Source: an uncultured Desulfurellaceae bacterium | Lineage (GTDB): Bacteria > Campylobacterota_A > Desulfurellia > Desulfurellales > Hippeaceae | Length of the DNA stretch: 12,595 nt | Reading direction: 5' to 3' | Assembly: GCA_913056505.1 (NCBI GenBank) | Contig: CAJXLZ010000010.1 | Coordinates: forward strand, 1 to 12,595 | Shown here: piece by piece, positions 1 through 7,730 of the stretch | How the letters are laid out: the number at the start of each line of letters is the position of its first letter | Position numbering within the stretch: the stretch's first letter is position 1 | Program-made: the position numbers and the translations under genes | The notes under the pieces: model-generated | What the model was told of the DNA's origin: nothing | Seen by the model: the letters and a program-made list of their open reading frames with translations, nothing else | Database searches by the model: none

Positions 1-1
1 G

Positions 2-175
2 GTCAAATACAAATGTGAAAAGGCAGTAGATTTTACTTATTTTATCACAGTAAAACCTTATTATAAAAAATATTATGTATATATATATAAGAAAAAGATC
101 TATGTATATTATATATGGGCTGATCTTTGTAAAACCTGCGGGTTTATAATATACCGTCCATACAACTGCACCTGA
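2..175 (+). other. possible C-terminal fragment of an unidentified protein
   Basis: A frame is open from the left edge to a TGA at 173-175 (57 codons, no start inside the window). It contains a single Cys near residue 5 and a C-x2-C pair (CKTC) near residues 45-48, which could suggest a zinc-binding tail. However, the middle is rich in Tyr, Lys and Ile and comes from AT-only DNA, so chance openness is a real possibility. I do not recognise a family. Whether it is coding depends on sequence to the left of the window. Confidence 0.2.
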
Positions 176-221
176 CACAGCCATTAATCTAATAATCAAT
201 ATTATAAGGTTCGTGTACGAT

Positions 222-305
222 ATGGGAACAATTCTTTCTGTTCTTACCAATCAAGCCTCTTTCATAAATTTATTGAACAAAGCATACAAAGATGCTATAG
301 TTTAA
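222..305 (+). other. possible small ORF or frameshifted gene tail
   Basis: This frame is open from position 150 and ends with TAA at 303-305. The first ATG is at 222, giving 27 residues (begins MGTILSVLTNQ). Composition is more protein-like than the surrounding AT-rich DNA. It could be the end of the upstream fragment after a frameshift near 150-175, or a chance ORF. There is no ribosome binding site before the ATG. The promoter of the next operon (273-301) overlaps its 3' end, which fits a decayed or unrelated upstream gene. Function unknown. Confidence 0.15.
273..301 (+). promoter_or_regulatory. predicted sigma70-type promoter of the DGC-pepP-mla operon
   Basis: TTGAAC (273-278) and TATAGT (296-301) are separated by 17 bases, close to the TTGACA/TATAAT consensus. 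Transcription would begin near 308 and leave a leader of about 39 bases before the ATG at 347. It is the best promoter-like pair seen upstream of the six-gene + strand operon. Confidence 0.5.
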
Positions 306-346
306 ATTAATTATTATTGAGCTTTTGTCAAATAAATTAGGAGATT

Positions 347-1771
347 ATGATTAAACTCGGCAGAAAGAACGATATTAAGAGTGATACATATATAGGTAAT
401 CTGAAGCTTATCATTGTGCATCTTCTGAACGCTTTAAAAACAGATGATAAACAGATAAACAGATCCATAGAAGAATATAAAAGTGCGCTAAAAAAAGCTC
501 ATGATAAAGAGAGTCTGGAGGATTTAAAATATAAAATAGCAGATTTTGTCATTAAATATGACGAATCTTTATCAAATAGCAAAAAGCAGCAGGATAAATT
601 GGTACTATCTAATATAAATATGCTGCTTAGATTGGCAAAAGAGGTGGATTCTTCTAAAAGTTGGCAGAATAGTCTCGAAAAGATTAAAGAGTTGTTGAAT
701 AAAAAAATAGATTTGAAAAGTTTGGAAATGACCAAAGATATATTGTTTAGCATGGGAACATCTGTAAAAAATGCAAAAGAAACGGTATATAAGGATATAT
801 TGGATATGCTATTTTCTCTTATGGACATATCGGCAGATGGCGAGTCGGCGAATCAATACAAAAAAGATTTTCAGGGTATTAAACAGAATATAGCATTTAA
901 TCCCAATAAGATTGAATCGATAGATATAAGAAAGAAATTAAAAGCATTAATTAACTTAAAAGAGACTATAGAGGATGAATATATTGACTCATTAAATAAT
1001 AAGTTGAAGAAAGCGTTAAGGGCTCTTGTATACAGTATAAATACATTTTCCACCTCGCACACCAAATATTCAGACGTGTTCAAAGGGCACATAGAAGAAA
1101 TAGACAACTTAACTGCCAATATGGATGTGGATGTTGCGAGCAAGCGTCTTATAGCTATATCGATAAAGATAAAGAATTCCATATTAGATATGCAGAGGGA
1201 ATTGGATCAATATAATCAGAAAATGAAAGAAGCGAGCAACATTATACAAGAATTGCAGGAGAAGGTGAAAAAAGCAAAAGAAAGCCTCATTATAGATCCC
1301 CTAACAAATATATACAACAGAAGGGGCTTGGTACATTTTATGAAATTGGAAATTGGCAGGGCAATACGGTATAAAACGTCATTTTCCATAATAATGTCGG
1401 ATATTGACCATTTCAGCAGTGTTAATAACAGGTATGGACATTTGGTGGGCGATAGAGTTTTACAGACGTTCTGCAAAACAATAAAGTCTGCTGTGAGAGA
1501 TGTCGATATATTAGCACGTTACGGGGGCGAGGAATTTATACTGATATTGCCCAATACGGGAATTGATTCTGCATTTGAGGTGTCTGAGAAATTAAGAACA
1601 GCTGTATCCAATCTAAAATTTCAATATAGAGGGGAAAATTTCCAGATAACATCAAGCTTTGGTGTAGCGCAATTTAGGGAAACTGATACCATAAAAAGCT
1701 TAATTAAACGCGCTGATGATGCTTTGTATAGGGCAAAATCAACAAGAAATAAAACTGTGAGAGAGGAATAA
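347..1771 (+). CDS. diguanylate cyclase (GGDEF domain, soluble)
   Basis: Predicted to condense two GTP into cyclic di-GMP, a cytoplasmic second messenger. The 474-residue protein has a long helical N-terminal region (about 1-310) with no transmembrane segment, ending in a coiled-coil-like linker, and a C-terminal GGDEF domain from about 313. Seen motifs: DPLTN at 317-321, SDIDHF with the metal-binding Asp352, the catalytic GGEEF at 393-397, and RDVD at 384-387, which is a correctly spaced product-inhibition I-site (RxxD five residues before GGEEF). It is therefore probably active and feedback-inhibited. The N-terminal region is a sensor or oligomerisation part that I cannot assign to a family. 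The ATG at 347 follows AGGAG (339-343) with a short 3-base gap. It is the first gene of the operon, 3 bases before the peptidase gene. A link between c-di-GMP and the lipid transport genes downstream is not shown by the sequence. Confidence 0.9.
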   Translation: MIKLGRKNDIKSDTYIGNLKLIIVHLLNALKTDDKQINRSIEEYKSALKKAHDKESLEDLKYKIADFVIKYDESLSNSKKQQDKLVLSNINMLLRLAKEVDSSKSWQNSLEKIKELLNKKIDLKSLEMTKDILFSMGTSVKNAKETVYKDILDMLFSLMDISADGESANQYKKDFQGIKQNIAFNPNKIESIDIRKKLKALINLKETIEDEYIDSLNNKLKKALRALVYSINTFSTSHTKYSDVFKGHIEEIDNLTANMDVDVASKRLIAISIKIKNSILDMQRELDQYNQKMKEASNIIQELQEKVKKAKESLIIDPLTNIYNRRGLVHFMKLEIGRAIRYKTSFSIIMSDIDHFSSVNNRYGHLVGDRVLQTFCKTIKSAVRDVDILARYGGEEFILILPNTGIDSAFEVSEKLRTAVSNLKFQYRGENFQITSSFGVAQFRETDTIKSLIKRADDALYRAKSTRNKTVREE

Positions 1772-1774
1772 TCT

Positions 1775-2830
1775 ATGAATAAAAGATTACAAAGGTTGGT
1801 TCAGCATATAAAGAGCTATTCTGCTGAAGCTTATATTTCATTTTCAACATACGATATACGTTATTTTACCGATATTGATGCGGAAGGTTGCATACTTGTT
1901 TCAAGCGATCAATGTGTGCTGTTTCTATCTCCTATATATTATAGGCAAGCCGTAGATGCCGGTAATCGGTCTGTAAAAATTATAGAAACATCAAAAGGCT
2001 TAGAGGATATAGGCGAATTTCTAAAAAATGAGGATATCCACAAAATAGGTTTGGATTACAAAGATCTATCTGCTAAGCAGTATCGATATTTTGCAAATGC
2101 TTTTCAATGTATAAACATGACCGACGTAACAAAAACCATACGTATGATAAAAGAAAAAGAAGAAATTAATACTATACAAAGGGCTTCATATGCCGCACGC
2201 AATGCTTTTTTGAAAGTATATCCTCTCATACAGCCCGGGGTTACGGAAAAGGAATTGGCTGATGAGTTGACATATCAAATAAGAAAGGCTGGCGCTCAAA
2301 AAGAGGCATTTGAAACCATTGTTGCAAGTGGCAAAAATGCATCCTATCCCCACCATAGACCTACGGACAAAAGGGTGCAAAACGGGGAATTTCTCGTGAT
2401 AGATTTTGGTGCGCAGGTTGACGGATACAATTCAGATACCACATACACCTTTTTAATTGGACAGAAAGATGATGAAAAGAGAAAGCTGTTTAATGCCGTA
2501 TTCTATGCGAGACTTTTTGCCACAGAGATGATAGCGCCGGGCAAAACAAAGGTAAAAGAGTTAGAAGAACGCGCAAGAAAGGAACTTGCGAAATATGGTT
2601 TGGATAAATATTTTACGCACTCTTTGGGACATGGCGTAGGATTGGAGGTGCATGAATTTCCATATATTAACCTAAAAAATGATATGGTAATTCAGCCGAA
2701 TATGGTATTTACAATAGAACCGGGGATCTATATTCCGGGTAAATTGGGTATACGCCTCGAACATATGGTTTTGGTTAAGGAAAACGATGCAGAGGTCATA
2801 GCGTTTACACCGTTAATAGAAGCTATCTGA
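1775..2830 (+). CDS. M24-family Xaa-Pro aminopeptidase/dipeptidase
   Basis: Cytoplasmic two-metal peptidase that removes N-terminal residues preceding proline (or splits Xaa-Pro dipeptides). The 351 residues comprise an N-terminal creatinase/prolidase-like domain (about 1-125) and a C-terminal pita-bread domain (about 130-351). All five metal ligands of the family can be placed: Asp210 (DFGA), Asp221 (DTT), His286, Glu315 (IEPGIY) and Glu329 (RLEH). The pattern H282-x3-H286-x6-H293 also matches the catalytic histidines of PepP. The size suits the short PepQ/YpdF-type members, and the sequence alone does not separate aminopeptidase from dipeptidase. The ATG at 1775 has an upstream GAGAGGA and lies 3 bases after the cyclase stop, so it is co-transcribed. 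In many low-GC genomes such genes sit beside efp; here that neighbour is absent. Confidence 0.9.
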   Translation: MNKRLQRLVQHIKSYSAEAYISFSTYDIRYFTDIDAEGCILVSSDQCVLFLSPIYYRQAVDAGNRSVKIIETSKGLEDIGEFLKNEDIHKIGLDYKDLSAKQYRYFANAFQCINMTDVTKTIRMIKEKEEINTIQRASYAARNAFLKVYPLIQPGVTEKELADELTYQIRKAGAQKEAFETIVASGKNASYPHHRPTDKRVQNGEFLVIDFGAQVDGYNSDTTYTFLIGQKDDEKRKLFNAVFYARLFATEMIAPGKTKVKELEERARKELAKYGLDKYFTHSLGHGVGLEVHEFPYINLKNDMVIQPNMVFTIEPGIYIPGKLGIRLEHMVLVKENDAEVIAFTPLIEAI

Positions 2831-2840
2831 TATTTTTACA

Positions 2841-3926
2841 ATGTGCAAATATTTCGGTATTGTCGCAGAAACGCTCTGTCTTTACGATGATTGGACATAT
2901 AAAAATATATCGGATATATCTAAATCTTTAAAATCTATTCCCGATAACTTAAAATTATTGGATGCAACACAAGCAAAAGATATAGATACATCGGGTATGA
3001 TACTAATAATAGATCTCATCGAACATTTGCACATAAGCGGTAGCGTCGTTAAATTTAATGACAATCAGAAAAATTTATATAATATTGTCAAGAAACATAA
3101 AAAAGATACTCAACCAAAACAAGAAAATATAGGATTTATAGGGAAATTTCTATCGAATATATACAATAGGATGTATGAGCTGTATCTATTCATAAACTTT
3201 CTTGGCTTAATATCTTTGGATTTTGCCGGTATAATTGCCCATCCTAAAAAACGTCTACGCTGGAGGGCTATTGTTAAAGGTATAGAGACTATGGGATATA
3301 ATGCTCTACCTATCATAGGCGTTATCTCTTTTTTGATTGGTGCCGTTATAGCCTATCAAGGATCGGTGCAGCTTAGCAGGTTTGGGGTAAATATATTTGT
3401 TGTTGATTTGGTGAGTATTTCTATTGTTAGGGAATTGGGACCTTTGCTTGTGGCGATAATATTGGCAGGCAGAAGCGCCAGTTCATATACATCGCAAATC
3501 GGTATAATGAAGGTTACACAGGAGATATATGTTTTGGATACAATGGGTATACGCCCATATGATATATTGGTTTTTCCAAAGATAATTTCACTTGTTATAG
3601 CTATGCCGTTCTTGATAGTGTTTTCCGATATTTTAGGAATATTTGGTGGTATGGTTGTATCGCAGATCTCTTTGGGTGTAAGTATCGGCGATTTTTTTAG
3701 AAGGCTAAATCAGATTATGACACTTAAGCTGTTTTTATCCGGCATTATTAAAGGCCCTGTTTTTGCTGTGCTTATAGCAGCTATCGGTTCCTTTAAGGGA
3801 TTTAGAACTCAAACGAATGTTGAAAGCATAGGCAAAAATGTTACAATTAGTGTAGTTGACAGCATATTTTCGGTTATAGTAGCAGATGCTATATTTTCTA
3901 TTCTGTTTAGATGGGCCGGTATATGA
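2841..3926 (+). CDS. mlaE: MlaE-type lipid ABC transporter permease with N-terminal STAS domain
   Basis: Inner-membrane permease of the Mla-type (MCE) system, which moves phospholipids between inner and outer membranes. Residues 1 to about 95 form a STAS-like domain (DIDTSGMILIIDLIEHL matches the STAS core), the role carried by the separate MlaB protein in E. coli. The rest is a multi-helix permease (about 110-361) with the family landmark RELGPLL beginning at Arg197, followed by an AGRSASSYTSQIGIMKVTQEI segment typical of MlaE, and an IFSVIVADAIFSILF C-terminus. The ATG at 2841 has no clear Shine-Dalgarno sequence and follows the peptidase stop by 10 bases. An in-frame stop at 2817-2819 rules out a much longer start, so translation is probably coupled. 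Its last 16 bases overlap mlaF. Confidence 0.93.
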   Translation: MCKYFGIVAETLCLYDDWTYKNISDISKSLKSIPDNLKLLDATQAKDIDTSGMILIIDLIEHLHISGSVVKFNDNQKNLYNIVKKHKKDTQPKQENIGFIGKFLSNIYNRMYELYLFINFLGLISLDFAGIIAHPKKRLRWRAIVKGIETMGYNALPIIGVISFLIGAVIAYQGSVQLSRFGVNIFVVDLVSISIVRELGPLLVAIILAGRSASSYTSQIGIMKVTQEIYVLDTMGIRPYDILVFPKIISLVIAMPFLIVFSDILGIFGGMVVSQISLGVSIGDFFRRLNQIMTLKLFLSGIIKGPVFAVLIAAIGSFKGFRTQTNVESIGKNVTISVVDSIFSVIVADAIFSILFRWAGI

Positions 3927-4690
3927 TAAGGTTAAGAAATGTCGTTACAAAAATAGGTAATCGCGTTATACATAAAGGCGTAAATATAACAGTTAATAAA
4001 AATGATATTTATGCTATCTTAGGTGCATCCGGCAGTGGCAAAACAATGCTCTTACGGGAAATGCTTATGCTTGTAAAGCCAGCAAGTGGAACTATTATAC
4101 TATTTAACAAAGATATAAAGGATGCTTCGGAGGATGATAAAAATTCTTTTAGAGATAGGTGGGGTGTTATGTTTCAATCGGCCTCTCTATTTACATCATT
4201 GAGCGTAGGTGAGAATATAGCTACCCCTATTTTAGAAAGAACGAAAATGGATAAAATTCTGCTTAAGGAAATAGTGATGTTTAAGCTGTCTTTAGTCGGC
4301 TTGCAACCTGAGGTCTATAATATGTATCCAAACGAGCTATCCGGCGGCATGAGGAAAAAAGCTGCATTGGCAAGAGCTATTGCAAAAGATCCCGAACTTC
4401 TATTGCTTGATGAACCTACAAGTGGGCTCGATCCCGTTAGTGCGGAAGATTTTGATAATACCATTAAAAACCTATCTGCAGCACTCAATTTAACCGTCGT
4501 TATGGTTACACACGATCTAGATACGCTGTTTCATGTGGCAAACCGTGCCTGTATATTAAAAGATGGCATAGTTCTATCCGAAGGTAGTATTGATGAAATA
4601 TCAAAGACCGATGATGATTGGGCTAAGAAATTCTTTTATGGAGAGCGAGGTATAAAATTTCAAAAATGGAAACAAAACCGCATTATCTGA
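3911..4690 (+). CDS. mlaF: MlaF-type ABC transporter ATP-binding protein
   Basis: ATPase that powers the MlaE permease from the cytoplasmic side. The 259 residues carry every ABC motif: Walker A GASGSGKT (38-45), Q-loop Gln89 (MFQSASLF), signature LSGGM (143-147), Walker B ending in Asp167-Glu168 (LLLLDEPTSGLDP) and the switch His201 (VTHDL). The LSGGMRKKAALARA form of the signature is typical of the Mla/Ttg2A branch. The start overlaps the end of mlaE by 16 bases, and its end overlaps mlaD by 25 bases. This strongly suggests translational coupling and fixed stoichiometry of the complex. Confidence 0.95.
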   Translation: MGRYMIRLRNVVTKIGNRVIHKGVNITVNKNDIYAILGASGSGKTMLLREMLMLVKPASGTIILFNKDIKDASEDDKNSFRDRWGVMFQSASLFTSLSVGENIATPILERTKMDKILLKEIVMFKLSLVGLQPEVYNMYPNELSGGMRKKAALARAIAKDPELLLLDEPTSGLDPVSAEDFDNTIKNLSAALNLTVVMVTHDLDTLFHVANRACILKDGIVLSEGSIDEISKTDDDWAKKFFYGERGIKFQKWKQNRII

Positions 4691-5544
4691 TAGCAGGACT
4701 GTTTGTTACTGTTTTCAGTATAATTTTTATAGCTATTATTCTATGGATATTGGGTGTAAATTTTAAGAGAGAATTCGATGTATATATGATATATACAAAT
4801 AAAAGTGTATCTGGGCTTAATCCTGCTGCTAATGTGCTGTATAAGGGCATACATGTGGGTAATGTAAAAGATATAGTGATAGATAGTAAAGATCCAGAAT
4901 ATATAAAGATATTTATAAATGTAGAAAGAAACATACCAATAACAACAAGCACAAGGGCTCAGATAATAAAAAATAGTATGACAGGTATATCATACATTGA
5001 CCTGGTCGGCAGCAACACTAAAACAAAACTTTTAAAAGAAGTATCCAAAGCAAAATATCCCAAAATACCGCTTCAGCCATCGAAGCTCGATATTTTAGAG
5101 GATTCTGCGAAAAAAATTATAAAAAATACAGATACGCTGTTGGAAAAGATAAACAGCGTATTTGATAATTCGTCCATACGTCATCTGAAAAATATAGGGG
5201 AAAATACAGATATGCTTACCTATAAACTCATCAAGAGTGTTGATGAGCTAAATCAGATGATAAAAGATGGTGATAATTTAATTAAGTATCTTAATGTAAC
5301 AAACAACAAGCTTAACCATTTATTGAAAGAATCGCAAATAACCGTGAAAAATGTTGATGCAATCATAAAAGATAATCAAAATGGAATCAATGCTTTTACT
5401 AATAATACACTTGCTAATGTAAATGATCTTATTATGCAGGTGAAATATACACTTAAAGATGTTAGAGACTTGATAATTGAGATAAAAGAAAATCCGTCGG
5501 TGATGATACGCAATAGGCAACCTAAAAAGGGTCCGGGGGAATAA
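4666..5544 (+). CDS. mlaD: MlaD-like MCE-domain lipid-binding protein
   Basis: Membrane-anchored periplasmic substrate-binding component of the lipid transporter. Of 292 residues, about 6-29 form one N-terminal transmembrane helix (LIAGLFVTVFSIIFIAIILW). Residues about 37-115 are a single MCE domain with the usual features (SVSGLNPAANVLYKGIHVGNV, ending TGISYIDLVG). The remaining 170 residues are mostly helical and coiled-coil-like. That tail is longer than in E. coli MlaD (183 aa) and similar to MCE proteins that build a helical stalk or tunnel. The start lies inside the last 25 bases of mlaF and has no strong ribosome binding site. The lipoprotein gene follows after 2 bases. Confidence 0.92.
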   Translation: METKPHYLIAGLFVTVFSIIFIAIILWILGVNFKREFDVYMIYTNKSVSGLNPAANVLYKGIHVGNVKDIVIDSKDPEYIKIFINVERNIPITTSTRAQIIKNSMTGISYIDLVGSNTKTKLLKEVSKAKYPKIPLQPSKLDILEDSAKKIIKNTDTLLEKINSVFDNSSIRHLKNIGENTDMLTYKLIKSVDELNQMIKDGDNLIKYLNVTNNKLNHLLKESQITVKNVDAIIKDNQNGINAFTNNTLANVNDLIMQVKYTLKDVRDLIIEIKENPSVMIRNRQPKKGPGE

Positions 5545-5546
5545 TT

Positions 5547-6140
5547 ATGAAGAAGGTCGTTTTGTTTGCCATATCTTTTTTACTGGTGTCCTGTGCTATG
5601 GGCAGCATAAAACAAAAACAGGAGTATTACATTTCGCCATATTTTAATATATATAGCCCTGTAAAAACAGAAAAAACGGTACTGGTAAGATCAATTACCA
5701 CAGATGAAAAATTTAACACAAACCTTATTTACTATAAAGTTGACCAACATAAAATAGGCCATTATGCCTTCTCGCGTTGGAGGGGCACGCCGTCTGATAT
5801 GTTTAAAAATTGCCTGATAAATTCCCTTAATAAATCCAAGTTATTCAAATTGGCATATACAGATTCGAACTACCCCATTCCAGATTATGTACTTGAATTT
5901 TCTATAATAGATTTGGAGCCTATCTTTAATGATGACATCCAATATGTTGCTGCTGACATACATTTTTCCCTGTTTTCTTACAAGAGCCATAAATTGATAT
6001 CAGAATATGAGTTTAGTAAAAAAATGCCAATAGATAAGATTGATTTAAAAAATATTGTTAATATAGTTAATAATCTTGTAAGGGATTCAGTGTTAAATAC
6101 TGTAAAATGGCTGATAAAAAATCTGAAGTCTAAAACTTAA
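5547..6140 (+). CDS. PqiC-like ABC-transport auxiliary lipoprotein
   Basis: Predicted outer-membrane or periplasmic lipoprotein partner of the MCE transporter. The N-terminus is a lipoprotein signal peptide with lipobox LVSC and acylated Cys16; Ala at +2 gives no inner-membrane retention signal of the classic Asp type. The 197-residue protein has the layout of the ABC_trans_aux (PqiC) family: a Y-I-S-PYFNIYSP start to the mature part, an IYYKVDQHKIGHYAFSRW strand-rich segment, and a 'MFKNCLINSLNKSKLF' helix. The family assignment is by pattern and was not verified by search. It lies 2 bases after mlaD with a GGGGGA ribosome site just upstream. It is the last gene of the operon and ends before a hairpin terminator. 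No mlaC-type periplasmic carrier gene is present in the window, so this protein may fill the bridging role. Confidence 0.75.
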   Translation: MKKVVLFAISFLLVSCAMGSIKQKQEYYISPYFNIYSPVKTEKTVLVRSITTDEKFNTNLIYYKVDQHKIGHYAFSRWRGTPSDMFKNCLINSLNKSKLFKLAYTDSNYPIPDYVLEFSIIDLEPIFNDDIQYVAADIHFSLFSYKSHKLISEYEFSKKMPIDKIDLKNIVNIVNNLVRDSVLNTVKWLIKNLKSKT

Positions 6141-6149
6141 AAAAGCAAA

Positions 6150-6170
6150 CGGGGCCAAAATTTGACCCCG
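6150..6170. terminator. bidirectional hairpin terminator between the mla operon and glnA
   Basis: The arms CGGGGCCAAA and TTTGACCCCG pair except for one C/A mismatch, around a one-base loop. Read on the - strand, the hairpin is followed by TTTGCTTTTTT, a good Rho-independent tail for glnA, whose stop is 12 bases upstream of it. On the + strand the tail is weaker (ATAAATGTTT). Convergent genes on both sides fit shared use. Confidence 0.75.
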
Positions 6171-6182
6171 ATAAATGTTTAA

Positions 6183-7595
6183 TTAGATATCGTAATAGAG
6201 CATAAATTCTGCAGGATGTGGCGTAGAGTTTACATATTTTAATTCATTCTCTCTTTTATAATCGATCCATGCCCTTATAACATCTTCTGTAAATACATCG
6301 CCTTTAAGCAAGAATTCATAGTCTTTTTCCAATTCATCCAAACTTTCAGTTAAACTGCCGGGCATTTTGGGAACATTTGCCAGCTCTTCAGGTGGCAGAT
6401 CGTAGATATTTTTATCTAAAGGCTCACCCGGATCTATTTTGTTTAATATGCCATCAAGCCCTGCCATTAACATAGCCGAAAATGAGAGATAAGGATTGCA
6501 GCTTGGATCAGGGAACCGTACCTCCATTCTCTTTGCACTGGGCGATGAAGAATACATAGGAATACGTAGTGATGCGCTTCTATTTCTTGAAGAGTATGCA
6601 AGATTAATAGGGGCTTCAAAACCCGGTACAAGCCTTTTGTATGAATTTGTTGTTGGGTTGGTGAATGCAGCCAATGCTTTCCCGTGTTTTAAGATACCGC
6701 CCATATAGTACATAGCTATCTCGCTCATGCCGGCATATCCATTTCCGGCAAATAGTGGTTTTCCATCTTTCCACAGACTTTGATGTGTATGCATACCTGT
6801 TCCGTTGTCTCCCGCCAAAGGCTTTGGCATAAATGTTACCGTTTTACCGTATAGAAGCGCTGTATTTTTCACTATATATTTAAACTTCATAACATTATCT
6901 GACTGCTGAACCATAGGTGCATATTTAATATCTATTTCAGCCTGACCCGCTGTCGCCACCTCGTGGTGGTGAGTTTCAACCTCAATACCCGCTTTTTCCA
7001 ACTCCAAAACCATTTCTGTTCTTAAATCCTGCAGACTGTCCAATGGAGATACAGGAAAATATCCCTCTTTGTGCCTGATTTTATAGCTTAAGTTAGGATC
7101 TTCTTTTCTATCTGAGTTCCATATACCCTCAGCAGAATCTACCTCGTAAAAACTTTTATTGGATTCAACCTTCATCTTTACATCATCAAAAATAAAAAAT
7201 TCAAGCTCCGGTCCGAAATAGGCTGTGTCGGCTAAGCCTGTTGATTGGAGATATTCTTCTGCTTTTTGAGCTATAAATCTTGGATGTCTCCCGTAGTGCT
7301 CCTTAGTGATTGGGTCAATAACATTGCATATTATATTCAGTGTAGGAACTTCTGTGAAAGAATCAACAAATGCAGTTTTCGGGTCAGGCACAACAAGCAT
7401 ATCGCTTTCATCAATTGCTTGCCACCCTCTAATAGATGATCCGTCAAATCCTAACCCCTCTTCGAAAACCTTTTCTTCTATAACATGAGCCGGTACACTG
7501 AAATGCTGCCATACCCCTAAAAGATCTACAAATCTTAGGTCAACGATCTTGATCCCTTCTTCCTCAATTTTCTTAATAATCTCATTTGGTGTCAT
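6183..7595 (-). CDS. glnA: glutamine synthetase type I (GSI-beta)
   Basis: Joins glutamate and ammonia to glutamine using ATP; central enzyme of nitrogen assimilation, a cytoplasmic dodecamer. The length of 470 residues matches E. coli GlnA (469). Visible landmarks: FDGSSIRGW in the N-terminal domain, metal-binding ELEFF with Glu130 and Glu132, the AGDNGTGMHTHQSLW region, ATP- and glutamate-site NPTTNSYKRLVPGFEAP, and the arginine-rich SRNRSASLRIP. The DLPPEE segment with Tyr398 aligns with the E. coli adenylylation site Tyr397, so this is the GSI-beta class, reversibly adenylylated by GlnE if the organism has it. The start is well supported by AGGAGG just upstream. A sigma54 promoter lies 38-50 bases upstream, and the divergent neighbour is a sigma54 activator, so control by nitrogen status is likely. 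No truncation or odd residue was noticed. Confidence 0.98.
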   Translation of the reverse strand: MTPNEIIKKIEEEGIKIVDLRFVDLLGVWQHFSVPAHVIEEKVFEEGLGFDGSSIRGWQAIDESDMLVVPDPKTAFVDSFTEVPTLNIICNVIDPITKEHYGRHPRFIAQKAEEYLQSTGLADTAYFGPELEFFIFDDVKMKVESNKSFYEVDSAEGIWNSDRKEDPNLSYKIRHKEGYFPVSPLDSLQDLRTEMVLELEKAGIEVETHHHEVATAGQAEIDIKYAPMVQQSDNVMKFKYIVKNTALLYGKTVTFMPKPLAGDNGTGMHTHQSLWKDGKPLFAGNGYAGMSEIAMYYMGGILKHGKALAAFTNPTTNSYKRLVPGFEAPINLAYSSRNRSASLRIPMYSSSPSAKRMEVRFPDPSCNPYLSFSAMLMAGLDGILNKIDPGEPLDKNIYDLPPEELANVPKMPGSLTESLDELEKDYEFLLKGDVFTEDVIRAWIDYKRENELKYVNSTPHPAEFMLYYDI

Positions 7596-7630
7596 AAAAA
7601 TCCTCCTTTTTTACTATTCTATCTTGTATT

Positions 7631-7648
7631 TAGCAAAGCTTATTCCAA
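7631..7648 (-). promoter_or_regulatory. predicted sigma54 (-24/-12) promoter of glnA
   Basis: On the - strand the sequence TTGGAATAAGCTTTGCTA has the invariant GG (7645-7646) and GC (7633-7634) exactly 10 bases apart. It agrees with the TTGGCAC-N5-TTGCT pattern apart from two changes in the -24 block. Transcription would start near 7621, leaving about 25 bases of leader containing the AGGAGG site before the glnA ATG. Sigma54 control of glnA is well known in proteobacteria, and a sigma54 activator is encoded divergently next to it. Confidence 0.7.
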
Positions 7649-7661
7649 TGTTGTGATAACA
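7649..7661. promoter_or_regulatory. inverted repeat next to the sigma54 promoter (possible operator)
   Basis: TGTT-GTGAT-AACA is a perfect 4+4 inverted repeat directly adjoining the -24 side of the glnA promoter. It does not match the NifA upstream site (TGT-N10-ACA). Its half-sites TGTT/AACA recur in the second palindrome at 7710-7719, which is the main reason to take it as a possible binding site. Confidence 0.25.
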
Positions 7662-7701
7662 GCAATTCTTACAAAATAAAACAGCATAAAATAGATATTG
7701 T

Positions 7702-7730
7702 TTGCATTTTTGTTAACAATTTTGTATTCT
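7702..7730 (+). promoter_or_regulatory. possible sigma70 promoter of the sigma54 activator gene
   Basis: TTGCAT (7702-7707) and TATTCT (7725-7730) are spaced by 17 bases. Initiation near 7737 would give an almost leaderless message for the ATG at 7740, where no Shine-Dalgarno sequence is visible. This is a weak match in AT-rich DNA. Confidence 0.3.
7710..7719. promoter_or_regulatory. perfect 10-base palindrome TTGTTAACAA (possible operator)
   Basis: The palindrome lies in the glnA/activator intergenic region, about 65 bases upstream of the glnA -24 element and inside the spacer of the proposed activator-gene promoter. In that position one site could serve as an enhancer for glnA and as an autorepression site. 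Ten-base palindromes of this AT content can also arise by chance. Confidence 0.25.

Noticed and set aside
76..128. AAAGATC/GATCTTT inverted repeat around AT-rich DNA as a riboswitch or origin element
   Set aside because: The arms are short, the loop is about 20 bases of simple AT sequence, and no known aptamer features are present. Chance pairing in AT-rich DNA is likely.
132..145. Small hairpin AAACC-TGCG-GGTTT as a terminator
   Set aside because: The stem is only 5 bp and the following sequence is TATAATATA, not a U-run. It is too weak to call.
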